From contig CM067373.1 in assembly GCA_034401795.1 (NCBI GenBank), forward strand, positions 38,613,669-38,677,668: a stretch of 64,000 nucleotides of DNA, in the 5' to 3' direction. The DNA comes from Chaetoderma sp. LZ-2023a. Its lineage: Eukaryota > Mollusca > Caudofoveata > Chaetodermatida > Chaetodermatidae. The notes below the pieces were generated by a model. It made no database searches, was not told the DNA's origin, and saw nothing but the letters and a program-made list of their open reading frames with translations. A program made the position numbers and the translations under genes. Positions within the stretch are counted from its first letter, which is position 1. Each line of letters opens with the position of its first letter. Positions 37,901 to 49,900 of the stretch are shown piece by piece.

Positions 37901-40900
37901 CTGTTTTAACATGCGTGCATGCGTGATAAAATGTTGGATAATAATCATTTATTAGCTCACCGGGCCAAGTGAGCTTATGCCATAGAGGCTGTTCGTCATT
38001 CCATCCGTCGGCTGTCCATCAAATCACTTCTCCTTAACCGTTTGACCGATTTCAACCAAATTTCGCTGGGAGCTTTCTGGCGGGCATCTTGAGTTTCCAA
38101 AAATTATCCAGAGATACTTTAAAATGCTACTCCTCCAATATCAATGGGCCAATTCCGATGAAACTTGTGTGGAATAATCCTGTGGTGGAAGGACCCTAGG
38201 GTGGTGTACTTCAGCAATTCTAATGAGAATTTTGATTGGTCAATTTTTCCGGCAGCAATCTTCGATTTTCTGAAATCTTCTGCAAATAAGTTAAAGTCTG
38301 CTCCTCATTAACCACATGGCTGATTTCAAGCAAGTATGTTGTGAAGGACCCTAGAGTGGTATGCTTCAGAACTTGTATACAGAACTTTGATTGTTCAATT
38401 TTTTTCAGCGGCCAGCTTAAATTTCTAAAAAAAAAGGGCGGGAAATCATTTAAAACGCTACACCTCATTAACTGCTTGGGCAATTTCAACCAGACTTGGG
38501 TAGAAGTATACTAGGGCCGTAGGTTTCAGAACTTGAATACAGAATTTTAATAGGTCTATTTTTTCAGCATGTTGAGTGAAAATCTGAGATTTTATGAAAT
38601 TTTCTGGCAATCAACGAAAAGGCCACTCCTTATTAATCGCTTGAACGATTTCAAGAAAACTTGGCTGGAAGTACCCTAGGGTGGTGTGCTTCAGAGCTTG
38701 TACACAGAATTTTGATTGGTCAATTTGATCGGCCAATTTTCCGAAAAATAGCTGGAAATCATTTAAAACGCTACTTAGTATAACGTTCTCATATATTGAT
38801 AAAAGATACATATCCTAGCAAAATTTAGGAGTATTTGTTACTTTCGACGGCTTCTCTGGGCTTCACCACAGTAGTCGTTGCTATCACAGCATACTTCCGC
38901 AGGAGAAACATAGATGGTACAAGTCTACTTGAGAATGTTTGTGTCTCTAGAGCCAGTCATACCAGACAGTCTTAGCAGGCAGCCTATCCAGTTATTTCTC
39001 ATGACACATTGGACCCAGTGCACAGACTCGCTGTACTCAAGGGTGTTGGAATCTCTTATTCACCACCTTCAATGGTGGATGGAAAGGGAAACCTTGCGAG
39101 TGTGATATCTCGTCCCCAACCTCAGGTGACGGTTTACACTGATGCAGATGGAGGGTGGAGTTTGTCTGGAAAAATCCAAAATATCAGAGCTTTGGAATCT
39201 GGAACAGTAAAATGAACACATCAAGCTGCTGGAAATGAGAGCAGTAGTCTTAGCCATGGAGCGTTTCCTCAAGGAAGCTCAGGGCAAGATAGTCCAATAT
39301 AGATCTAGTCGCAATGAAGAAAGGATCTAGTCGCAGTGAAGAAAGCGAAGATGACGAAGTACGTCTCCATTTCCAGAACTAAGCGTTATCGCAACAGATG
39401 CACTAGCTATCAGCTGGGAGGGAATGTATGCATACAAATATCCACCAGCAGTCCAGATTCTAAAAATTCTTCAGAAAATCAGAGGGGAGGAATGCCAAGC
39501 GCTTATGATCACCCCGAATTGACTAATCCAATCATGTTATACGGATCTGCTGGACCTTCTGGTCTGCAATCTTGTTCCTTTGCCTCTGATGAACAATATA
39601 ATCTCCTAGGGCAAGACTGCACAACAATTCATCAATGTTCTAACTGATTGCATGGATGTTGTCAAGGGATCCGCAATTAAGGAGGGCTTTTCTGCGCAAG
39701 CAGCCAATTTCATGGTCAATGCCAGAAGGGGTCAACCGCCTGAGTATATGATTATAAAATCAACAGATTTTCAGAATGGTGCTCAACAAGATATATTAAT
39801 GTAGTGGAAGCATCTATTCAGGTAGGTGCTGATTTCCTCTGTTACCAATATGATATTCATAACTAACAGGGATGGGAATTTTCCTCTTTTCAGCTGATTT
39901 CCTCTTTAAAAAGAAATTTTAAAAATAAAAAGGTGATAATTCTGTCTGAAACGTCCAAAACAGACGTAGTGTAGGTAAGATTCCTCCTATTTCACTGACA
40001 TTTACTTTTTCTTTAGACCATTCTAATGCCTGTATTACGCCTAACTCTATAGCTGGATATAAGGCGGCTTTAATGAATGTTATTGCTTGCTTGGCTAAAA
40101 GGGAAACGAAGAGTTTAAATACTTTAATTAAAAGCGTTGCTAACTTGAGACTGAGGAATTCCTTTGTGATTCCATTTTGAAGTTTAATGTCTTGTATAAT
40201 TACAAGGCTTAGCTAATAAACCCTTTGAACCACTAAGTGCTATTTCTCTGAAATTGTTAATATTTAAAGCTAGATGTAGAAGCTTTGTCAGCTGAACCAA
40301 GGCGTTTTGTTGTTGCATGGGGAGGCCTTAAGCTTCTTCTACCTCTAGAGAACTTAATTTAGTGCTAAAAACTAGTTTTTGAAATACCCTGGTCAGCCCA
40401 TAACATTGCCTGCTTTAACAAGATTTCAAACTCAAAAGCCTGGTGTCTGGTCCGAGCATTGATTCGTTACAACGAATGTAAAGAAAAATGGCGGGTGGAC
40501 CCCAGCTCGCTATCGTTCTATATTGAACCCCATGGCAGGGCATCCAGAGACACCATTTAAAGGTGGATTGTGGAATGTATTCAATTTTGCCACAAATCTG
40601 CAACCGGTAGGCAAGTAGATTTTGCCAAGTTTTACAGTGTCCGTGGCATAGTGGCATCCACTGCTCTATTCAATGGGTTTCCATCAAGGACATGATGTAG
40701 CCCAGTGACATTACGAGTCGAGTTTTACCGGCCATTATTTATGTGACGCAATTAAACATTGCCTTAGGGATTTTAAAATAATAAATCAAAGTTGTAAATA
40801 TTGTAATTAAAGACCATTGATCGCATGTGTTATACCTGAGATCAAGGAGCACACACAAACGTGCTACACATCTTCCGTCATAGTGACTCAAGATGTCTGC

Positions 40901-43900
40901 AACAACATAAAGGTCCGTTCAACATTGGTTGGGTTTTATCACGTATTAGTTATTTATGTAACTAAACTGGTGATGGTTCATATTTTATGTCAGTCTTTCT
41001 TCGAGATTATACAAATGTGACGTACATTTGTTTGGTTTCCTATAGTACTTAGCTACTAGGACAGAGAGCCTTTAGGATTTTGAAGCTTTTTTTATGCTCC
41101 CTTCTATTAAAAAGAGGCAAGGGAGCGCATTCTGCATAGCGGTTATCTCTGTGACGTCAGTATCAGCTGATCATTTATTTGCTTCCTGGTTGCTATTTAA
41201 AAATATTTCAGACATTTTGTGCCTCCAAAGAACATTCAAATTCAGGGAACAGCTGGTCATGTAACCATGCCTACTGCTCTCTGAATTCTCTTGCAAATTC
41301 TGGTTATATCAAAGAGTATTCGTTATGGTAAGTATACTCTTGAAGTGAAATAAACGAAATCTAGGATTTCTTTTTTCACGAGAGAGTTGATACTTATCAT
41401 CCCGTATCTGACCCGGCCTCTCGCCCTCTCCTGCTGCAGAGGCATGGCATCAATATCATGGTGTTGTGTCAATCAGTGCATGCGCTGCGAATGCGCGGTT
41501 TGCCTTGCGCATGTGTCAGTCTGACAGCTTGGCTCCCTGCCTATTAGGGGCAGGTTTATTGTAAATTTTGTGTTAAATTGAGCCAGAATATATTAGCATA
41601 TTTCAAAGAATATTCGTGATGGTCAGTATCAACTCTCGTGAAAAAATAAATCCTAGATTTCATTAATCCCTCAGAAAATCCTTATATCTGCATGTACATA
41701 GGACTGCTTTTAACTAATTCACCTTTCCAGAGTATCCACCCATCATTTGACGTTATAATCAACAACGTGATGTGTAGAATGACATCATAATGAATGTCAC
41801 GAACGCATATTTGAAGACGGTCTATACGTTGTTGTACAAGTTGTATGTCTACTATTCAATAAATATTCAACAGCTTCCCTGTATAGTTTTCAGGAAATTG
41901 ATAGGGCATTCGGGGATCGATCAATTCCAACACGGCGAGGTGTGGGTGGAGCTTAGCTAGTGATGGGCGGGGCATGGCTAAAAATGGAAAGGTCCATTAG
42001 CTAATGTTAAAAAAACAAACGACAATAACACAAACATTTCCCTTCGTACATACTGTACAGATTCTTTCCACCTTATGACTGCTTAATGTATATCAATGAT
42101 CGTGCGAGTGATTATTACCTGGGATGACATAAATGTTGGGTATGCCATTCTTTATCAATTACATACAAATTTGTCATAAATCATGTCATTGTGAAGATAT
42201 ACAAATCACCTGGTCTTGAATCCGATAACATTCAAGTTTTAGAATGAGTACTCGGCAGAGTCGACTAAGACTAACAGGATTGTGGCATGTGTGGTTTGGA
42301 CTTGGAACTCAGAAATTACTTTTTATTAGCTCACCATAGCGACCGTCCGTCATGTCTCCATCCGTCGTCCGTCCGTCCGTCAACTTTTCCATTAAACGAC
42401 TTCTCAAGAATCACTGGGCCGATTTCAATTATATTTGGCAGGAAGCATCCTTAGGCCATAGGGATCCAAGTTTGTTCAAATGAAGCCAATTTAGCCAATG
42501 GCCATCTTGGATTTTGGCCGATACTAGGAAACGTTTTTAAAAATCTCCGAAACCGCTTGGGGGATTGATGCAAACCTCATGAAATATGATCTAGGGCAAG
42601 AGCTGAACCAAATTTGTTTACGGGAACTTGATTGGTCAAATGGTTTGGCGGCCATCTTGGTTGACAATGTTTTAGCGAAAACGTCTTCTCCAGAACCATT
42701 GAAGGGATCGGGTCGAAATTTGGCAGATATGATTAGAGACTAAGGCCATTAAAGTTTGTTCAAGGGAAGTTGAACCATCAGAAAACATGGCTGCTGTGGG
42801 ACAATCAAAATATAGCGTGTTTGGCGGGTATATTGGATTTTTTTATTTGATGAATTTTGGGGCCGAAATTGGTTTTATGTGTTTTTGGGTATTTTGATCT
42901 CAAATTTGTAATTTTCGAAAGGGTCGGATAAACGATTTGGTGGCCATCTTGGATCATTTTCCTGCCATAATCTCCCATTCTAAAGCAATGGGAAACTTAA
43001 AATGTCTTCTCGAGAACTACTGGGACAATTTCAATTATATTTGGCAGGAAACATCCTTAGGGCATAGAGATTCAAGTTTGTTCAAACGAAGCCGATCGGC
43101 CAATTGGGCCGGTGGCCATCTTGGATTTTGGCTGAAAATCTCCGAAATCGTTTGTTTGAGGCATCGATTTAGAACTCATGAAATATCATCTAGGGCAAGC
43201 ACTGAACCAAATTTGTTCACTTGTGAATTTGATTGGCCAAATCATTTGGCGGCCATCTTGGATGACCCAGTTTTCGAGAAAACAACTCCAGAACTGCTTG
43301 TGATCGGGCCGAAATTTGGGAGATGATATTGATGACTAAGGGCCATTAAAGTTTGTTCAAGAAAAGTTGATACATAAAGAAACATGGCCTTTGTTTTCTT
43401 GTTACAAGTCTAAATTAGAGTTCTACTTATTGTTAATGAACATTCTAGTTGAAATGTCTATGGCCCAGGTGAGCGATACAGGCCCCTTGGGCCTCTTGTT
43501 AAATAATTATGTGATGATGACTGTGTAGTTAGTTTACTCACTGTAGGTCCTGATCCACATAATTGAGACCCTATTGAGCGTTGATAGCAATCATTTCATA
43601 CATGGAAGAGGGTTTTCAAGCAAACTCCATGAATAGTCAACGTTACACTGATCGATTTCATTGACTAGTCAAATAATATGTCAGAATCTGTCTCCCGACT
43701 AGTGGGATTTCCAGAGGAAAATAAAACATGATAATTAGATTGGGTATTGTCACACCTTTGGGAAAACAAAATTAAGATTTGCAATTTCTGGCTCGCCTAA
43801 GATTATTTCTATTGCTGTAGTATATGATTACATTATTAACCAGGTCCATTATACCATCCCAGACATGTAATACATGTAAATATTACCACTAATTAAGACT

Positions 43901-46900
43901 GTACAGAAAGTTGTTTCTCAGCCTGACACATATAATACATGTAAGATTTATCAAGTTTGTAGAAATCACAGGGTGAGCACTTTAATGGTGAAGCTGCACA
44001 TAATAGCTTGTCTCGTTGTCTTGAGAAATTCAAGCCAGGAGGATATTTTAGAAAACCTACTGGAATTACTGTAATGATTGGCAAATGGAACATAATTTCT
44101 TGACCAATTCTCGACATTGAAGAATTAAATGAAATTACTATTTTCCCCAGAAATTGAGGAGTTTGAGGATGACAAATATTGCCGGGAGAGAAAGAGGGGC
44201 GCAATCAAGAAAAAAACAGTGAGTAGAAGTACATGTACTCAAGTAGTTCTGTGTCCGTCTAAGTAGAGGATGGGTGTATTAAAAGTGGTCAGTTCTATGT
44301 ACCTCTAAATAGAGGTTGATGTGTAATAAGAGCGGTCAGTTCTTAGTTCCTCTAAATAGAGAATGGTGTGTAATAAGAGCGGGCAGTTCTATGTCCCTCT
44401 AAATAGAGGATGGTGTGTAATAAGAGCGGTTAGTTCTATGTTCCTCTAAATAGAGGTTGATGTGTAATAAGAGCGGTCAGTTCTTAGTTCCTCTAAATAG
44501 TGGATGGTGTGTAATAAGAGCAGTCATTTCTTTATCCCTCTAAATAGAGGTTGATGTGTAATAAGAGTTGTCAGTTCTTTGTCCCTCTAAATATAGGTTG
44601 ATGTGTAATAAGAGCGGTCAGTTCTTAGTTCCTCTAAATAGAGAATGGTGTGTAATAAGAGCGGGCAGTTCTATGTCCCTCTAAATAGAGGATGGTGTGT
44701 AATAAGAGCGGTTAGTTCTATGTTCCTCTAAATAGAGGTTGATGTGTAATAAGCGCGGTCAGTTCTTAGTTCCTCTAAATAGAGAATGGTGTGTAATAAG
44801 AGCGGTCAGTTCTTAGTTCCTCTAAATAGAGAATGGTGTGTAATAAGAGCGGGCAGTTCTATGTCCCTCTAAATAGAGGATGGTGTGTAACAAGAGCGGT
44901 TAGTTCTATGTTCCTCTAAATAGAGGTTGATGTGTAATAAGAGCGGTCAGTTCTTAGTTCCTCTAAATAGAGAATGGTGTGTAATAATAGCAGTCAGTTC
45001 TGTGTTCCTCTAAATAGAGAATGGTGTGTAATAAGAGTAGTCATTTCTTTATCCCTCTAAATAGAGGTTGATGTGTAATAATAGCAGTCAGTTCTTTGTC
45101 CCTCTAAATAGAGGATGGTGTGTAATAAGAGCGGTCAGTTCTAAATAGAGGATGGTGTGTAATAAGAGCGGTCAGTTCTTTGTCCCTCTAAATAGAGGTT
45201 GATGTGTAATAAGAGTGGTCAGTTCTATGTCCCTCTAAATAGAGGATGGTGTGTAATAAGAGCGGTCAGTTCTTTGTCCCTCTAAATAGAGAATGGTGTG
45301 TAATAATAGCAGTCAGTTCTGTGTTCCTCTAAATAGAGGATGGTGTGTAATAAGAGCGGTCAGTTCTAAATAGAGGATGGTGTGTAATAAGAGCAGTCAG
45401 TTCTAAATAGAGGTTGATGTGTAATAAGAGCGGTCAGTTCTTTGTCCCTCTAAATAGAGGTTGATGTGTAATAAGAGCGGTCAGTTCTATGTTCCTCTAA
45501 ATAGTATCAGTAATTAAAGCTGTTATAATGTGTTAAAATAGCCAGTGCTAATCTCTACCAGTAACATAATGTTATCAATAAATGTCTGTTTTCGGTAACT
45601 ATTATGAGTCAGGTATTGATACTTTAAACAAGACCCGCCTAACATTCGTGGTGTGTTGTGAAAGCATTCGCTCACTGCTTAGAATTGGATGTCAACAGGT
45701 AGATGTTGGCATGAGAACTTGTGGCCTAAGCAATGTGCAGACGACAGATCAGCTATAGAATATCGCCGTTTACTGCTTACCTGTCAAGACCTTCCGGCTA
45801 ACTGATAACAGCTTGTACTAAACCATTTTATAGAGGCTCAGAATGGTTCTTGTTGAATGAATCAATAAGCGGACCCATAATAAAGGTGCTGAAAGTGGAA
45901 CTTGAGAGGTAGCATTATGTTACTGTTAGAGAGGTGTAGTGAGAGGGATGAGGGATATAACATGAACTATATTAATATTTCAAGACACCTTTCACTAAAC
46001 ATACATCTACAACATGTTAATCTGGTTTTAATTTTCATATACATGAGACACGAGTAAAATAAATACAAATTATATTTTGTCTATTTGACATGTTTGATAC
46101 ACAATATTTGTATGTAACAGATTATACTTGTATTTGGGAAAATTGAGAAACGGTATATTTGTATCTGAAAGAAATAAAAATCATTTAGTTATCCTCGCCC
46201 TGTATGGGGATGGGGATATTTTATTCGGGTCTCTGTCTATGTATCTCTGTCTGTGTGTGTATGTCCATCCAGCGATGTATCTCCAAAACCAACTGATGCA
46301 AGAGGCCTCAAATTTGAACACAACGAAGGAACTTACAGTTTTCCAGACATTGGCCATGATCTGGATAAGAGAACCTGTATCCGTATCAGATCAAATTCTA
46401 GCCCTGTGAATATCTCAGAAACTTCTGGTCTGATTTGGCTCAAGTTTTAACACATAAAAGTGTGTGATACTACAATGTGATTCTTCAACTTTGGAGGTGA
46501 TCCAGGAAAATCGCAAAAATCTTGAAAATCTGCAATATCAGAAAACATTTTACAATGTGACCAAAATGGATGTGCGAGGGTCTGCAAGCACTCTCTAATT
46601 TATCTTGTTGTATTTGTATTTGATCAAACGTATTTGACCCTAGGCCTGGTTGACTATTTTGAAATATTCAACCAGTTGTTTTGGAAAAGTGGTGTTTTCA
46701 CCTTCGTCACCAATGATGCTCATTTAAAGGTGGTGTTTCTTGGCTTCTAAAAGCGTATTCACTCAGCAGAAATTTAGACTTTCATCACCAATGATGCTCA
46801 TTGAAAAGTAATTCCTAATAGCATCTCATAAGTACTGGGAGCTAGAAATTAACCACTGATCCCGTGACCCGTAGGCCTTTTTCACATACGGACCAGTACT

Positions 46901-49900
46901 GGATTACTGCTTTAGCACAGTAACTGAACCGGCCGGATCACTGTTTCAGTGGTCTTCTTCAGTGTTCTTGAGAAATGTCCATTTGTAGGCCAAGAGAAAA
47001 CTATTTTTGAAAATATACCACTGGAGTGACTGGCTCGATAAACGAGCCAGACATTCCAGTGGTCAATTTTCAAAAATAGTCTTCTTGGCTTACAAATGGA
47101 CATTAACTAAGCAAGCATTTGACTTCTTGATGATTGAATGATTAATTATTATAATAATATGGTGTAAATTATGCTTTCAGAACATTTGAGTAATTTTATT
47201 TTCTGCAGTACAAAAGTTTAGGGATCTGTGAAGTTTCTGGAGCGCTGATCCGTGTGGATCACCTTTCAAAAATGTTAATTTCTAGCTTTGAGTACTACAT
47301 GTTCTGTAGCGGATACAGTTTGAATTACCATTATGTGACTAAATGAATTCTGAATATATTATGCCATATAATGTGTTATTATTGCTGTCATTTTATCTAG
47401 GGCAGTGTGCTGTTGGCAAAAAGGACATCAATGGTTTCAAAGAAAGCAGAGTAAGTGTATGGTTGCAATCTGTATCTTGTGTGCACTTAGGGGAACACCA
47501 ACAGAGAGGGGTCACAGCATGCTAAATTATGCTAATTTAAATAAAATAAAATATATTGTTTGCATATTTTCGAATTCCTTAATAGTGAATTTTGTCATGG
47601 GAATGCATTTTTAGCTCACCTGGCCTGAAATGCCAAGTGGGCTTATGCCGTGGCGACCGCCCATCTGTCGCTCATCCGTCCATCAACTTTTTCTTTAAAG
47701 TACTTCAATTATATTTGGCAGGAAGTATCCGTAGGGCATAGAGATTCTAGTTTGTTCAAACAAAGCCGATTGGTCAATTTGGCTGGCAGCTATCTTGGAT
47801 TTTGGCCGATTTTAGAAATGTCTTTAAAAATCTCTGAAACCACTTGGGGATCGATTTAAAACTCATGAAATATCATTTAGTTCAAGATCTGAACAAAATT
47901 TGTGCAAAGGAACTTGATTGGCCAAATAGTTTGGCAACCATCTTGGATGACCTAGTTTTTGTGAAAATAACTTCTCCAGAACCACTGAATAGATCGGGCT
48001 GAAATTTGGGAGATATGATTAGAGACTAAGAAAGGTCATTAAAGTTTGTTCAAAGGAAGTTGTTAGGTTAAAAATCATGGCTGCCGTGGGCCAATCAAAA
48101 TATAGCATGTTTGGTGGCTATTTTGGGTTTTTTGATTTGATGGATTTTGTAACCAAAATCGTTTTTATATCGGTTTTGGGTATTCTGGTTTTAAATTTGC
48201 CATTTTTGATCGTGTCAGATAAATGGTATGGCCCACACCTTGGATCATTTTCCCGCCAAAAGCTCCCAAACTAATTTTTTCGAGAACCACGGCCCGCTTT
48301 CAATTATATTTGGCAGGAAGCATCCTTCGGGCATATAGATCCAAGGTAGTTCAAAGGAAGCCAATCGGCCTATTTGGCCAGTGGCCATCTTGGATTTTGC
48401 CTGATTTTCAGAAAAGACTAAAAATCTAAAACTGCTTGGGTGATCGAATCAAAAAGTTTGTTATGGGGAACTTGATTGGTCTATTGTATCAGTGGAAATC
48501 TTAGATGACCTAGTTTTCCTGAAAGCAACTTATTCTCCAGTATCACTAAACAGGTCAGGCTGAAATTTTAGAGATATGATTAGGAACTAAGGGCCATTAA
48601 AGTTTGTCCATGGAAAGTTAATACATAGAAAAAAGCAAGGCCAATATGGATCAGTAAAAATTGTGCATGTACTGAATATTTCTGTGAAAATCATACAAAA
48701 GATTACTTATTATCCACTGGGCCAATTTTAATCAAACTTAGTTCTTCATATAAACTGCTTAAAGTGCATTGTATCTGATTCTAATACATGTAATAGTAAA
48801 GTAATGCTGTTGGCGCATCAACTATCACATTTACCAGCCGAAAGCAATGCATTCTCGGAAGGTATTTTCCCAAAATGCACTAATGTGGGAAAGGTCTAAT
48901 AGTGTGTATTTTCTACTTTTCAAGGAGGTGCTTGATTCTGGTTAGGGTCATGTGTATGTTTGGTTTCATTAGCGTGTATTGTGTTTTCTATATTTCTGGT
49001 TTCATGTCCGGTAATTAACGCATGTATTGTGTTATGACTTAGGATGGACGTAGGCATTTTTTTTCTCTTCGTCCACATCTTCATTCTTCCTTAGCTTAAA
49101 CTTTTCTTTCGTTTTTACTTCCTACCCATTTATAGTCTGCTGTGTAATCATATTTTACCTCCTGATCCTGCCAGAAAACATCCAATCCTACCTTGAATGC
49201 AAACAGTGTTTTCACATTTATCAGTGCTGTCGGCAGACCATTCCACAATTCCATAACTCTGTAAAGGCATATTTTCTCAGATCCAGTCTACATCTCTTTT
49301 CCAGCTTTATGTTGTGCCCATTGTTGGCTAAAAAGTGGCCAATCTGCAGTAACGACAATGTCATATATTCCCTTCATGATCTTGAATACTTCAGTTGCAT
49401 CACCTCTCAATCTTCTATATTTGAGGATAGGCAGCCCCAATTTCCTCAGTCAGCTTGGATAATCTATTTCCTTTTGAGATGGTACCAGTCTGGTTACTAT
49501 CCTTTGCACATTGTCTAATAATGTAATATCCTTTTTCAACTACGGGCTCCAGACACTAACCACATGCTCAATATGGGGTCTTACCAGGACTTTGAATAGA
49601 TAGACAGACATATCCTCATATAAATATGTGAAGCTTCTTCGAATCAGATCCATTGTTGACTTGTGCTTGTATGTGGGTTCTATGGCCTCCTCTTTGTCTA
49701 CTTGTTCGAGTACCACATTCTCTATTTGATTTGTATAGATGATATTCCTTGCCTTTATCCCCATCTTGCTTCCTGCTTGACAGTCATGAGTTTGCATTTA
49801 TTTTGGTGGAAACGTAGTAGCCAAGTATCTATCCATCGCTGCAATATATCAGGGTCCTTCTGCAGCTGCTCCTCATCACTTGTGCTACTTATGTGTCTGT

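Noticed and set aside
44226-45508. CRISPR-like array
   Set aside because: Units are contiguous 47-bp repeats without unique spacers, in an animal intron; a minisatellite.
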